Positions 1 through 13,670 of a DNA stretch of 64,000 nucleotides are shown one piece after another. A program made the position numbers and the translations under genes. The notes below the pieces were generated by a model. The model was not told the origin of the DNA and did no database searches. It saw nothing but the letters and a program-made list of their open reading frames with translations. The stretch's first letter is position 1. Each line of letters opens with the position of its first letter. Where the stretch lies: positions 103,912,554 through 103,976,553 of the forward strand of contig CM061070.1 of assembly GCA_030762895.1 (NCBI GenBank), given 5' to 3'. Source of the stretch: Sophora flavescens. Its lineage: Eukaryota > Streptophyta > Magnoliopsida > Fabales > Fabaceae.

Positions 1-643
1 CACCCATGGCTGTGTAGTGTTCACGTGATGTGTGTTATTTCTCCCCTTCTCTCAATAAATGTTTTCCAATTCGGATATTATTGTGTTGATCATATGCTAG
101 CATGATTAACTAGTTAAACGTGTTAAGGCCGACCGGCGATTCGCGTTTTAGAACTTGAATTGGGATCACTAATTTAATATTGCACGATAGTGGGTAGGAG
201 ATTAGTGCAACCATGTAGGGAACAAGAATTAACAGAATTCGAGGATTAGGATTATGAGACTTGGTGAGTAAATAATCCAAATCGTTGAATACGTCCTATT
301 GCGCACGGCTGTGAATTTAGGAGAAATTGGGGGTCCCGGTTGACATTGTAAATGAACCTAGGGAGGAATACATAATCACTTGGGTGTTATGCATGATTGG
401 GTAGGTGGATTTGAAACCCTAGATATTTTAAATTTCTGAATTCATTCACCTTAGCTTTAATCGATTTCTTAATTGAATTGCAATCTTCATCTCTCTCACA
501 ACAATTTTCTTCGCTTAACTGAACCTATTGAATTTCTTGCGAAATTAGTAGAATTGGTAACCCAATCCTTGTGTTCGACCTCGGTAGACTCTTACCGTGT
601 TTTATTACTTGCACGACCCGGTACACTTGCCGGAGTCACAACA
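1..643 (+). mobile_element. 3' end of a Ty3/gypsy-type LTR, cut by window start
   Basis: The stretch ends in a block (about 560-643) with TTATTACTTGCACGACCCGG, TACACTTGCC and a final ACAACA. Reverse-complemented, the Athila-like LTR starting at 23455 carries the same pattern (TATTACTTGCACGAC, then TACTTGCCC, ending CAACA). No primer-binding site follows 643, so this is a 3' LTR or a solo LTR, not a 5' LTR. The left boundary is outside the window. The family assignment rests on this terminal block only. Confidence 0.6.
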
Positions 644-3502
644 GTAAGCTAGGCAATGACCAAAGGAAATGCAAGCTACGCAATGACCACAATATAGCTG
701 GAAGAGCACCATCACATGCATTCCCACTAAGAATGAGAGCATCAATGTCAAAAGGCTAGTCTTAAGATTTTAGAATAGATAAACAAGCCATAGTGAAGCA
801 GAAAAACAAAGAGAAGAATAGGGAGAAATGAGATATTCTATTCCTCAATTTTCTGATTACGAATGGTAAAGAGCTGCTACATTTATAGAAGGGAAAAGGG
901 GTATACAATAAGCTAGCCTAGACACTATTCCATTGTATCATCCTCAGCCGAGTCTGTTAGTGGAGGTGAAGGGAGGTGCCGGTGAGTGTCCTGCGTATGA
1001 AGTTTGTTGGAGATGGAGGAAGAAAATCGTTGCAGCTGCTACTGACTTGGCACCTTTTGTGATTCAGCAGATTTGCTTGCCTCATGTTTTTGGTCACGTG
1101 TCTTTATTGTGGAATTGGAATATTTTGTGGGATTGGGATATTTTAACAGCTGGAAAACAAAGTATTCGGCAATGGCCAAGACAAAGAGTCATAGTCGAGA
1201 CGAACAAAGACTTACCCTACTTCCAACTTTTTGTTCAAGAGTCAATAAGGGATGCACATTAAAGTTGAATTACCTAAGCTCGCACCCAATTTGGTAGTAA
1301 AACATTATTTCACTAGTTTTGTTCTGCTATAATCTATATAAGGCATTTTGGGTATCGGTGAATCACAAAATCTATTGTTTTAACGGGTATATTCGTTGTT
1401 TAACCATTTAATATATATAATTGATCACAAATTCATACATTATTAAGCAGATGTAAGATATGGTGGAGAACATAGGGATTGACTTACAAATGTAAGAGAT
1501 TAATAGAAATTCATGTGTGATGTAATGGATGTGACCATAGCCTACCGGGATAATGATTTATTGAATACCCCATGTGTTTTTTTTAATAAGCAAAAATATA
1601 TTGATTGGGAGCACTAGGGTTGCTTTAACCCATATACAAAGAGGGAGTGAGAAAAAAGACAAGAAGAGTGTAAATAGAATATTGCTTATAGAATAGTATG
1701 CATATTACACCCACTGACCCAAAAGCACCAACCAGAAAAAGAAACCAGCAGAAGAAAAACCACCCTAAACCTTTACCAAATAACAGAACCATTAGGCTTT
1801 CAAAACCCAACGCTAACAGAATACCCCATGTTCTATTTGAGTGGAATAATATTGATAGAAATGAGAGTAGTTATTTCCATTATGTGTGTGTTTGGGAAAT
1901 ATGGATTATCAGGATTTCAACTGTTTTAGAGGGAAAAAGTTGATTTTGGAATAATTTTTATTGATTTGTTGATGGATTAAAAACACAAAAAAAAAAAAAA
2001 ACTAAAAACTACTGGTGGAAGTTGTTTTTTAAGAAGACGAGGTATTGGGCTGTTTATTGAAAAATCTTGATTCTTTTTTATCTCAATATTCTACTTTTCA
2101 TATTTACCCTCTCGTGCTCTTTTGTTTTTCTTCATGTTTCCGGACTCATGTTTCTTTCAAGTTTCAATAGGAGAAGAAAGCATGTAGACTCATATTCCTT
2201 TCACGTTTCCATGATGTACAAATATATAGTGTAAAATTTATTATTATTTTTTAACTATTCTAAAAACAATATATTTATCATTTGATATGAATAAAAAACA
2301 CATTTCTAAAAAATATTCAATGTTACAAAAAAAAATCCAATATTACTAATATTAACAAATAACTTTTCATACACTTTTTTCGTAATTTATTATGTAAAAG
2401 CACTTTTTTACATAATTCCAATGAAATAGATTATCTTAAAATAGTTTTTCAATAAATTTACCCAAACAAAAATTGATTCTGATAATTACATTATTGATAT
2501 AATCTATTTTTTGCTATCCCATATGTAGCCTCCGTTTAATAAAAATATTACATATATGTTAACCAAATAAAATAAATAGGTAACAAAGAAACTGTATAAG
2601 ATCAATATGATTGTCAATATCTTAAAATAACATTATAGGTAAGACCATAGATGTTAAAAAGTGTTCACAATGCTGGTGCGGGAATATATAATGCACTCTA
2701 TAATAGTTGTCTACATAGACATAAAGGAAGAATTACGCCTAAATAGTAAACATTAGCCAAAGTACAGAGTTGCATATGCATAGTAAGTTAACGTTGATAA
2801 TCAACTTGAACCTATTGTTGTCACGGCATCAAGCAGATATTTGACAAGAGCTTATCCCCATTCATAAGATGATACTACTAATGTTACAGAGCAAGGAAGT
2901 CTCCTGCAAAAATCGTTAATTAGAAAAGATAAATCATATATTCAAATCTTTTATTTATGTTAATGTTTATATTTAGAATAAATTAGTTCATTTCTTATCT
3001 ACTAACTACACATACTACCTTTTTACAATGAATTTGTTAAAAAAATTACATTTACGGGGAAAAAAAAGCTTTACAATTAATTCCAAAATATTTTGTGTGC
3101 GTTTTTTGACAAAATTCCAAAATATTGTTAAATCTAAACAAATTGTTAGATTATATAAGATCCATACACGTAATTTTTAATTAATTACATTACTTTTGCA
3201 CCACTTCTATTTTAGACAATAAAATAAGAGAAATATGTAACCCAACATACATTCTCTCTATCTTTATTTCTGAAGTGATGTAAAGGAAAGTGTAAAATAT
3301 GGTGCGGGATATTCATTTTCCTTTTTCAAATGTTATATATACAATTATACAATTTGACATGCATATATTACATCAAAGTCTTCATATCAGTTTTTCTTTT
3401 TGGTTCTATCCTCATAACAGTTTTAACTTTACTTATTTGAGTAAAAAAAAAAAATACAAAAGAATATATTAAAAAATGTCCCGCTTATTTTGTTATGACT
3501 CA
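644..3502. other. AT-rich intergenic DNA, no gene recognised
   Basis: No open frame here has a recognisable domain or a plausible exon structure. The part from about 644 to 1260 is less AT-rich and could hold a gene relic. One short minus-strand stretch near 640-760 reads as a leucine-rich peptide, but nothing supports it. From about 1980 to 3500 the DNA is AT-rich with A/T runs and resembles decayed repeats. Confidence 0.5.
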
Positions 3503-3511
3503 ATTAACATT

Positions 3512-3694
3512 GAGTTTAATTTCTATACACTGACAGTGTAAAACTATTTTACACAGACATCCAACCATAAACTGTCATGTCAACAAATTTTTTTGACTCC
3601 TATATTAACTACCTTAAAAGTCATCAATATCTTGAATAGCGATTGGTTGACAGTGTAAAAAACATTACACTGTCAGTGCATAGCAATTAAACTC
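3512..3694. mobile_element. MITE, 183 bp, 9-bp target-site duplication
   Basis: The ends form an imperfect terminal inverted repeat of about 30 bp: the left begins GAGTTTAATTTCTATACACT and the right, reverse-complemented, begins GAGTTTAATTGCTATGCACT, both continuing GACAGTGTAA. Direct copies of ATTAACATT lie at 3503-3511 and 3695-3703. A 9-bp duplication is typical of Mutator-like (MULE) elements, so this is probably a MULE-derived MITE. There is no coding capacity. Confidence 0.85.
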
Positions 3695-3797
3695 ATTAAC
3701 ATTTTAGTCCTTGTCAGACGAAATTTGATTTTGGTCCTATAAATTTTTTTTTAAAATTTAGTGTGTATGCAAGTTCCAAAATTTTAAATTATGTGTC

Positions 3798-6700
3798 TGT
3801 AACACCCCGATTTTCGATGCTTCGTAATATCGGTAATAAATATATAAATATATATTTTTATCCGGGACTTAGAGAATGATTTTGGATAAACCAAGGTCAT
3901 TTCCATGTTATACTTATTATCATGGGGTTACGGGGAAGTTTTTGGTTGAAAATTCAGACGGAAACTGGTCTGCCGTTTTCTGTGTTTTCACTGACAGTAA
4001 AAGTTTACTGCTCAGAAGACCTAATTTTAACTCATAAACGAGATGAAATTTTTTTTATCGTATTTACTACGATACTGGAAGTTTTGAAAATTTTGGTAAA
4101 AAAATTAAAATATTATATTTGTTGCGGGCGTATACGTCGAGATATCTTTAGAAAAAACTTGCGCCAGATGAATCGAGGAGTCGGCAACGTAGCTGAGATG
4201 ATGGATTTGACCGACTTGACGAGCATTTATGACGAGCTTATCCCTGTCATAATGGCCATAATGGCACATTTATGACAAAGTGAATTTTTGCTATGAAATG
4301 ACCATTTTGCCCTTGTCTTTTTATGACAATTACAAGTCATGCCATTGGAAAATTTGACCAAATCCTATCCAAAACCCACGGCTCACTCTTGTCTTCTTCA
4401 TTAAGGCACTTTTTCTTCCATTTCCATGTTCTTCTTCTTCAAAAACCTAAGCTTTTGCCTTAAGAACTCCAAAGTGTTCATATTCGTCAGATTTTTCCTA
4501 ACGATTCTGACATTTTTCTATTCTGAATCTCGAAAAACTTTCAACATGAAAGTTGTTAATATTTCTCTCTTATTTCCAACGACATAAAGATCATACAAAA
4601 CGGACAAGTATGTTGAGAGATATGCCCAAATTTATAAAACTGTTCTAAATCCACATCATGTTCATCTTTCTCTTTAAGTTTCTTAAGAACACCATAACAA
4701 AACTTTGAAGAACATCATCCAAATCTTGCTTTACTTGGATCATAAAGAGGTAATAACTTATTCTCTTGTCATTTAAATCATCTCTCTTCATCACTTTTGT
4801 AGATTCATGGCTTAGATTAACATGTTCTTCATTTACTTCAAAGTTCATGAAACTAGATTCAAAAATTCATAACTAATTCTAGAAAAATCCTTTTGACATG
4901 AAACCAATTGCTATGATCTTATAATCATCTCTATTTTCATTATCTAGAAGCATAAGATCATGAGAAATTTCTTTCCTTGATTTCTGGTCATGGCCGAACC
5001 TAGGTCAAAGTTGCGTTCTTAGGTTTTGTTTCATTTTCATGTCTTGATTCATGATTATATCTTGATAGTTCTTGTATTCAAGTATATAGAAGATCAAAAA
5101 TCAAACTTGATCCTATTTGATCTCATCAAAACCGAAACCCTAGGTATGAGCACTTAATAGTTTTGTGATTCAAAAGTTGTTTGTAACACTTGAATCTAAC
5201 TCTAAGTCTAGTATGTTGATTAAGTCCAAGAGTTGAAGAAATTTTAAAATTTCTAGACTATGGATCTTGAGAAAACCGAACCCTAGTTCTTAGAACTAGA
5301 TGAGTTTTAGTTTATGTTCTAGGTTCATAATCTTGGTTTAAGTGTTTAATCATGCTTAAGTAGCTTATGGATCATAAATCCCTAAGTTAACCAAATTTTA
5401 ATTTTCCTAACCTAGAAATTTGGGTGAAGCCGAACCTTAACCTCCATGAGCCAAGTGTATTGTTGTTTGATTTAATTTATTTTGGTTGCAGTTCGTTTGA
5501 AGGAAACAACTGAGTTAACTGATTTACACTGACGGAGAATCGGATTGGGATCAGGAGATTAACAGGAACGGTTAGTTCAATCTTCAAGAGGTAAGGGGAG
5601 CTTACCTGAGGGATTTTCTCAATAACTATTTGTTTGTAGTGTGGTTTATATGATTTATATGTGGTTGTGGTTATTTGTTTATGTGGCTTACGTTGTGTTG
5701 TTTATCTGTGTATCGGTGATTTATCTGCTTTTAAATTATTTAATTATCTGTAGTAGTATATTATGTTGATATGATGCATGATCTGCCTGGTGATATAATT
5801 ATGATGATGTTGTTGAATGATGAATGTTGAATGTTGTTTGAGAGGCCTGACAGTGGTCAGTGCACAACCGATTAATCAGATAAAAGATCTAATAAGAGTT
5901 GAAAATTATATTCAATGTTTTATGGGAAATGTTGGAACATAATAATGGTGAAAAATATTATTTTGGAAAAATAATGAGTTTTTGAGAAATATTATTATTT
6001 TAATAATTTATTAGTATAAAAGTAATTTATGAGTCACGGTGAGAGCGTAACCGTGAAATTTTTTTAGTACTGCTAATTTTTACGCAAGAAATTTCGATAT
6101 ATTATAAAAAGTTATTTTGTGAAATTAAAATTCAAAAATACTTTATAACAATAAAAATAAAAATAATAAAATAATAATATAAAATAAAAAGTCAAAGTTT
6201 GACTTTAAAAATATTTTCTTGGAAAATGATAAACGATGACATGTTTTGAAATTATTTATGGTGAAAGTTTAAAAATAGCAGTACTTATTTTGAGAAGAGG
6301 TTTAATCTAAATTGATTTGATTTTTAAAGTTGAAGTTTCAGTAAAAGAGTTTTTGATGAGTTAACATTTTACAAACGAATTTCAAGTAGAAATGATTTTC
6401 TGTAAATGAGTTTTACTTAACGACGTAAACGACGATATAGAACTTAGTAACCGAGATGTCAGGGTGCTAGTGTTCTTATGACGTTGTCTTATTTTGGATT
6501 TGTTTTTCACAGACAAAAACGATGTAAAACGATGTTATGGAACTTAATAACCGAGACGTCGGGGTATTAAGGTTCGTTGTGTTGTAGACTGGGTATCTAC
6601 GTAAAGAAGTTAAAACGTTTTGAGATGTTTTTTTATTACCACGAACCTAAGACTGATTGCAACGGTCTAGGGGCTTCGTGATTGAGCACTCGGACTTTGA

Positions 6701-7747
6701 GGTCCTGTGTTGTTAATAAAAGTTGTAAAGATGTTTAAAACGATGATGCTTTTAAGAGCATTCAATGTTGAAAACGATGATGCTTTTGAGAGCATTCGAT
6801 GTTTAAAACGATGATGGGTCGAAAGCTTTTGAGAACTTTGACAAATAAAGATATAGCACAAAGAAAAGTGTTGAGAACAAAAGGTTTTTCTTGCATGCAT
6901 TTGGCAGACGTGCCATGATCAAACGAGTGATTACCTTGCGGCGTCATGGTAGATCATAAAGATGTTCTTATTGTGCCTGGTGGACAATGAGGCCCCATCT
7001 ATGTTGTGACACCTGTTCCACGATGTTGGACAGTGTGTGATGGGTTTTGGCTGTGTGCCTGTGACTGCGTGTCTGTGGCTGTGTGCCTGTAACTATCGAG
7101 TCTGATCAACTCACCACGAAGTTGGAGATATCTCATGAGATTAGGTATGAATGTTTAGATGATATTTTGAAGTGTTCATGCATAGTTTTTCAACGTTGAT
7201 GTTTGGGGTGTGAAACCCATTGATAAACGATGTGATATAATATGAATGAGTATGTTGTATAAATACGTATATGTGTATGTGCCTTCTTTTGTGTTGCGCA
7301 TTTAGTTATGGTGATAAATCCATATATTGGTGTCTCACCCTTACAACCATATCAGAGTCTTACAAGGGGTATGGTCCCTACAAGAAGAGGAAGGCTGTCT
7401 AGTTGGAAGCGTGTTGTGCTGCTCCTATGGGCTGTAGTGTCTGTTAGTTACAACCAGCTTAGGTCCTATTATGTTATATTGTGTTTTGAGGGTAAAACTG
7501 ATTATGATTTAGGTGTGAAAATATATGAGGCAGTATAGTTGTAAGATTTATATACATTGTGTTGTTAAGTGTGATTTGATTACGTTGTTGTTGTTAAGAG
7601 GTTAAAAGGAAAAAGGAAAAAAAATTTATCACCATATTTTGAAAAGATGAACATTGAGAAAACATTATTTTCCGAAAGTAAGCAGCAAATTAAGTTTTAT
7701 TTCCGCAAACAGGTAACCATGTGATGACCCGAGTTTAGGGTGTCACA
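3798..7747 (+). mobile_element. Solo LTR, Tekay-type chromovirus, about 3.95 kb
   Basis: The stretch starts TGTAACACCCCG, ends AGGGTGTCACA, and is flanked by identical GTGTC copies (3793-3797 and 7748-7752). The opening TGTAACACCC and the internal block GCCTGACAGTGGTCAGTGC (near 5846) recur in the LTRs of the element at 41336-57324 (near 54972). No gag-pol lies inside, so this is one LTR left after LTR-LTR recombination. Short open frames in it are not conserved between copies. Its length matches the right LTR of the 41336-57324 element once the insertion there is subtracted (about 3.97 kb). Confidence 0.92.
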
Positions 7748-7752
7748 GTGTC

Positions 7753-8779
7753 TTTAGTTTCCTCTCGTTAAGTGATGAGGTGGCTAACGAAGTGCCACAC
7801 CAGCATTTCAAATAATTACTTTTAAATGCAACGGTCACAATAACCAACAAATTCAGCCCAAACATTTCACAAAAAAAAACATGATTTTCACCCAAAAAAA
7901 TTCAGCCCAAACACTTATTTTCTCTAAAAGACGGGAGTGTTTGGGATCAATTAAACTCCATTTCGCAATTCAAATAATCTATTTGATTTGATAAATTAGT
8001 AGAATCCTTCAACGTCATATAGGACTAAGAGAAATTCGCGTTTGGGAGAAGAATTGTGGTTTTAAAGAGCGTTGAATACAGAAGGTTCTTTAAATATTAA
8101 TAAATAATAAATATTAATAATTTATAAAAATATTAATATTAGTAAATGTCTTGTGATATTAATAAAAAAATTATTTTTATCCATGTGATAGTGTTGGTGT
8201 GAGTGTGACACTGCATTAGCTACATTAGCACTTAACAAGAGCAGGCTAATACCTAATTTCAAATTTTTGAACTTGCAAACACCGAATCATAAGAAAAAAA
8301 TTCTTAGGAACCAATAATAAATGTCATTCTATTTGTAGGGACTAAAAAATTCATTAATACTAAATCCTAAAAGATAAAGTAATTGAATAACGAAATAGAG
8401 ATACAAGCCTGGGTTACTTAGGGTAAAGGCTAAAATCCTGATCTCTCCTTTTTTTGGAGGATGGATCCTCCAACGTTTATGACCGTTGATTTATGTTTAA
8501 TAAAAAACAAATGGTTGAGAACAAAGATAAGCAATCGAGGTCCAACCCTTCCTTCACCCAATCGGCATCCCTCCTCCAACTCAGATCCAACCTTTACTTA
8601 ATGAAGTTTTCAAAAGCATGAGGGAAGATGTAAAGGAGACGAGATATAAGAGCAATTAGAACATGTTTCTTCATAGATGGGTTGATATCTGCAAAACAAA
8701 TATAGATATGCCATCATCACCATCTCGGACCAAGAAGAAAACCCCAACAACGAACTCGGTTAATCAAAAAAAAATATAC
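7753..8779. other. Intergenic, AT-rich, no gene
   Basis: This lies between the solo LTR and the TPR pseudogene. It holds A/T-rich tracts and short repeats (a TTAATAAATAATAAATATTA-type run near 8096-8150). Around 8450-8480 there is a small palindromic stretch (GGAGGATGGATCCTCC) that may mark the edge of a transposon carrying the downstream gene fragment. No coding region is supported. Confidence 0.45.
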
Positions 8780-9300
8780 ATCTACCACCGTCATCATCCC
8801 GGACCAAGAAAAATCGCCTTCTTCACAACCCTAGGAAAGTCATCTACGACGATGAGGGTTTCTTGAAAACCATTGGTTGTGCTACAACTAGAGATGCACA
8901 TGTAGCCCTCGGCGACAAACATGGTCGTAACAACCTATTGCTCCACAAGAATGTAAGCGACCTTTCTCAACTCGTCAATGGAAAACCAGTGAACAGAAGT
9001 TTCAACCTCGATCTCGGACCTTTCATCCTTAAACTTTCCTAAGACACAGCCTTCAACGAGGGCCAACCAAGGCCTTAGACTACGCCATTAGAGCCTCCAA
9101 GTCGTTCGAGCATTGTGCGGTCGATGGCAAACCCAGCTTGGACCGAGCCATGGCCTCCACGTCCTTAGCGCCATTTACTGTAGCCTGGGAAAGTTTGAGG
9201 AGGTGGTGTCGGAATCACTAGGCTTGATAGAATCCAAACCTATCATGACTCGCTTGGTGTCTCCTCAGGCTCACCACCTCATCCCTTTTCTCTCGCCCGA
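8780..9300 (+). pseudogene. Kinesin light chain-related (KLCR, TPR) gene fragment, broken
   Basis: The three plus frames in turn give peptide pieces matching the start of the TPR domain of plant kinesin light chain-related proteins. These are LDLGPFILKLS (about 9010-9042), KALDYAIRASKSFEHCAVDG (about 9070-9130) and LHVLSAIYCSLGKFEE (about 9151-9200). An in-frame stop after LKLS and at least two frameshifts separate them. Intact plant KLCR proteins are several hundred residues with many TPRs; only the first TPR region is left. No introns interrupt it, which fits a retroposed or transposon-captured fragment, though the region is short. Intact KLCRs act on microtubules and cellulose-synthase trafficking; this copy cannot. 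The identification rests on recalled motif similarity. Confidence 0.7.
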
Positions 9301-9800
9301 TTCGGGTACCATATATAGGTGCAGAGGAAAAGAAAGTAGTAGAAATGCTAGGTGTGGCATGAGCTTGGTTAGATTGATGTATTTTGGTGAATATTGATCT
9401 GTAATTTCATGAAATTGTGGTGCATTTATCTTTGTAGATTTGTGTTCTTAAGAAAATGAATATTAGAAATCATTCCAATTTATTTGTTTTCCTGTATATT
9501 TTTATGACTAATAAGACTACAACAATGTCCAATTCTCTTCAACAAGATGGGATCCTTAATTATGAATTATGATAGTAATCCATATTACAAATTTATTTTA
9601 AATACTTACTAAACATAATCCATAATTACCGATTCATTTTAAAAGTTGAGACCGATTTTCACCAGTCAAACTTAGGGAGTACTGATCCTTCAATGACTGG
9701 GTTGGAGGATTAAGAATTTCCCGTTACTTATGTAATAAAGTTGCTATTCCAGTTAAATTATCTTTCATCTTTTTTATTTTTGGTCATTAATAGCTTTCAT
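9301..9800. other. Intergenic, no gene
   Basis: AT-rich sequence downstream of both the TPR pseudogene and the minus-strand F-box gene. It includes the 3' flank and possible 3' UTR of the F-box gene (about 9720-9800). No further feature is supported. Confidence 0.45.
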
Positions 9801-12195
9801 CTAATATATAATTAAGTTGCTTAAAGAAGAAAGGGTGAGCGACATACTTGACTGTTCGAATACAAGTTCACAGTTACCAGAAGCCCTTGGTATCACAGAT
9901 AATTGTTCTTGAATGTCGATCTTCTCCTTCATATACTGCAACATGTAGTAAATTTCAACTGTCGCTGTCTTCAAGAGATTTGCACTCTTCAAGATATATG
10001 CTGCAAGTCCTAGCTCATTTTTGGAGCCTATGTATCCTTTAAAGCTAAACTTAGTAAGGTGTGATGAAAGACAATTAGGAATGCTTGTGGGCTCTATCCA
10101 AAGTGTTTCATCACCATCAAAAGTTTCCTGGCAATAACAAGGAACACAACTCTTCAAAAGGTTTGAACAAACTAATAGCACTAATATACCAAATCAAACC
10201 TTTGAATGAATTAAACAAACCTTTTGAATGACAAGATCTTCAAGCTTGGGGCACTTTTGAAGCAATTTTACCAGTAAATTTGGGTCACAATAAGAAATGG
10301 TAAGCACTAGGCGAACCAAATTGGGAAACTCGGGAAGATCCAAAGTAGAAGTCTTAGTAAAGGCCTGGATATTGATTAAAATATAAAACAAAAACCAAAA
10401 GACATCATATACTACCTCCAAAACATACCTTATACATAAAGCAATGAAAATAAAATAATTAATTTCATACCTCTATGGTAAAAAGAGACAAAGACATAAA
10501 TTTAATTTCATGAAGCGCCTTGAAAATATTGAATACATGATCCTTAGGTCCATTATCCACTAAAACATTAAGCCTTGCTTCCACCACATTATGAGCATTC
10601 TTAACTGAATAATCCAGGATCGAAGTAGCTTCAATATCAAGGAACTTCAATGAAGGGATATCAATTTCGAGTTTTGCAACATCATATGTGCAACACTGAC
10701 AACAAACACGGAGCTTCTTCAATGTGGACTTAGAAATTTTCAAGGAGCAATGGGGAACATTGGTCATAAAAAACATAGAGAAATCTTCAAGAATGGGACA
10801 CCCAGCAAGGATCCTGTTGATAGGGGGAACATCTTCGAATGGAACACGCATAAGGTCAGCGATTTTTAGCGACGGAAAATGGATGGAGGAAGGAATATTC
10901 ATGATGTCGATATTGCCACTCAGCTTCAGAACGACGAGAGTTTTGCAAGTGAAGAGGGTGATCGGGAGATCAATTTTCTTCACAACAAAGAACGCAAGGT
11001 CTACTTCTTCAACGTCACCAGCCACGGCGTACCTAACCCAAACCAAGAAATTGGTAGGATCATAACTATGGTATCGAGTGACGAGGTGGAGTTTCCTGAG
11101 ATAATGAATGGTGCGTTGAAGATACACCTGCTTCAAGATATGGTAAAATCTGATTGAAAAAAAATGGTAAATAAACATCATTTTACTCTTACTTTTAGCC
11201 TTCATATAACAAAATTGGAATATAAATGTGTGGAAAATAAAAAAGCCTAGTTATAATTAAGAATGCATTTGGATTAAATGTGAAAAAATAAATTATTTTA
11301 ATTATATATATATATATAATCAACTATTTTATGATTGTTAATAATAAAATCAGTTTTGCATTATATATGTTTGTTGAAAAGAAATTTTAAAATAATCTGT
11401 TTCATTTAATTTGTGTAAAATATGTTTTCGTATAATAAATTCAAAAAACTATATAGAGTTATTAATTTAAATTAATAGTATTTGTTTTATAGTTCTACAA
11501 GGTAAAATGAAAAAAAATCAACTAATTTTAGTCAAATAAATTTGAAAAACAACCTCGCTATAAATATATTTTTTATTGTAATTTTTTATATTCTTTAATC
11601 GATTTATTAAATATGATAGACAAAATAAAGTTTCTCTTAAAAAAATTGTTTCCATGGAGAAATCATTCCCAAACGACCTTATGATAAAATTGTGTGATTA
11701 ACATATTAAGAACCCAATTGGGATCTTCTCCAGTCCTCCTGCCTTTCGAGCAGAAAAAATAAAGGACATGATAGAGATAACGAAGAAAGGATGAATAATT
11801 AATGAAAAGAGGGAACAAAATTAATTGAGAGAGAGATAGAGAGGATGGAGGGAGAGCTACTGGTGAGGATCCAAATAATCCAATAAAAACCTGGTAGGAG
11901 GTTTTTCGCTGATGTATCTAGGAGGAACCCTGATAGGACGAAGGGGGTGCCATGCAAAAGGGATTTCCTTTTCTTGTAGGTCAATGACCGGGACCGCTGT
12001 CCACAGCTTTCTCCATTTACTTGACAAAGTGCTTGTGGATGCTGCTTCTTTGGTAGTGAGGAATGAAAGGATGTGACATAACAATGGCTCAGGGAGGTTG
12101 CTTATCCTGTCAATGCCTTCAGAGTCTTGGTCTGATGGGATGATGGGCATGGCAGATTTTGGGTGTCCCACTGTACATGAACTTGATGAGGCCAT
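9801..12195 (-). CDS. F-box/LRR/FBD protein (four exons, about 494 aa)
   Basis: Proposed exons are 12195-11861, 11149-10471, 10364-10221 and 10127-9801. All introns are GT-AG, and exon phases (2, then 0, 0) keep one frame. Exon 1 has the F-box (about residues 28-73: DRISNLPEPLLCHILSFL, then STLSSKWRKLW), which binds SKP1 in SCF ubiquitin ligases. Exons 2-3 carry degenerate leucine-rich repeats (LKISKSTLKKLRV, LLVKLLQKCPKLEDLVIQK), the likely substrate-binding part. Exon 4 is an FBD domain (LWIEPTSIPNCLSSHL, KNELGLAAYILKSA). This is the usual architecture and length of plant FBD/LRR F-box proteins. The start at 12195 gives MASSSS; an in-frame ATG at 12273 adds 26 residues and is less typical. 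The weakest point is the exon 1 donor (CCA/GTAGCT). No inactivating change is seen. The substrate is unknown; the family is large and fast-evolving. Confidence 0.82.
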
Positions 12196-13229
12196 TTTTT
12201 TAGAGTAGAGAGAGATGTGGATAGAATGGTAAAGAGTCTTTGGATCGGGGTTTGTTCTTTTTTGCAATTGCAAGAGTGAACTTATCTTTTTTTTTAAGAT
12301 GATATGAGTGAACTTATCTTAGTTGGTAAGTTACATATACACCTTTTTCTTGTTTTTAGAAACAAGCGTTTCTTAATCCTTGAGTAAATTTAGTAGAATG
12401 GACAAGTTTTTTGTGGAAACAGCTGTAAATGGCCTAAACAAGACAAGGCTATATAGCTCTAGTTTCAATAGAATGACGTTGTATTCTTTTATTTGAGATG
12501 AGGTGGAAGGATTATGAACACAAAGCACATAGAGAAGCAACTCAAAGTAGGCATAGCAAAATGGACTAGTTTATAGACTTTTTTTAACGATAAGTAAAAA
12601 ATTTTATTAATAAATATCTAGTTTAAGCATCACAATGATCACTCTCCTCACCTTATAGACATTCTTATGGGCTAAAATTCCCTTAATATTTTCCATCTAA
12701 ATTAAATAATAATAATAATAATAATAATACTAATTCGTACGAATTCAAATTCGTAAAACGACATATGAATTAATACTAATAAGTTATATTATACTTGTGT
12801 TTCATTTGGAAAAGAGGATTTGAATATTTTTGAAAACAAGGTTTACATTTGGGTGATTTTAAAGACTCCACGTCATTCGACTTGCGACAAGTACCCACTT
12901 CGTCGAATATAGTAACAGCTGTGCTATATAGCTTGGGCTTTTTTTTTTGCAAAAAATAAAGTGAACAGGTGTGGTTATTTTTAGGCCATCAAATACAAAT
13001 CAAAGAGAAAATTGTAAGTAAAACAATGGTTAAAAAATAGCTAACTCATTTGTATATAGTTAATTTGGTACTATTTAGGATTTCTGATATAGTATTGCTC
13101 TTTAATAAATGTTAAATCTTTATACACCTTAAAATTAGCAAAAGGCATAGGTATGAAATTTTAATATAGTATGATAATCAATCTTACATGAATGAAAAAG
13201 ATTTTTTCTCTATCTACTTTTTAAATTGT
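12196..13229. other. F-box gene upstream region and intergenic DNA
   Basis: This contains the presumed promoter of the minus-strand F-box gene, just above 12195. Beyond it is AT-rich DNA with an AAT trinucleotide run near 12708-12729. No gene is seen up to the CACTA end at 13230. Confidence 0.45.
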
Positions 13230-13670
13230 TACTACAAAAAAAGGTAAAATAGCGACCGAAAATAGTGACCGAATTTGGCAGTTGCAAATGGCTACCGAAT
13301 TAGCGACGAACTTTAGGATCTTATAGAAAGTCAGTATTAATGTACCTAGTGACTGATTTATCGACCGAATTTCTAGGTAGCAACCAAATCGGTCGCTAAG
13401 TTAATGATTTTTTTAGTCAAACTTTGTTGACTAAATAGCGACCGATCTTGCGACCGATATTATCCCAACGGTAAAATTCTAATATTTTTTGTGACTGATA
13501 TTGATTTGATGACTAACGTATGCAGAAAAAAATGGGATCCTTTTAGCGATTGAATCCTATTCGGTCGTTAAATTAATTAATGAAAATTTCAAATGCAACC
13601 AACAGCGACTGATTTTGGTGACCAAATTTAAAAATTTGGTTTGGCTACCGATTAATTCGGTTACTAAAAC
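13230..13670 (+). repeat. CACTA subterminal repeats, left
   Basis: Repeated GCGACCGAAT-like decamers and their complements (ATTCGGTCGCTA), many degraded to GTGACC or CGACTG. They start right after the terminal ACTACAAAAAAAGG and mirror the right cluster. Confidence 0.8.

Noticed and set aside
933..1262. 109-codon frame as a gene
   Set aside because: No domain, no plausible exon structure, and an overlapping frame of similar quality on the same strand.
3922..4275. 117-codon frame in the solo LTR
   Set aside because: Other LTRs of the family do not keep this frame, and it has no domain.
10724..11157. Plus-strand frames within the F-box gene
   Set aside because: They are antisense to exon 2, whose LRR coding and splice sites are well supported.
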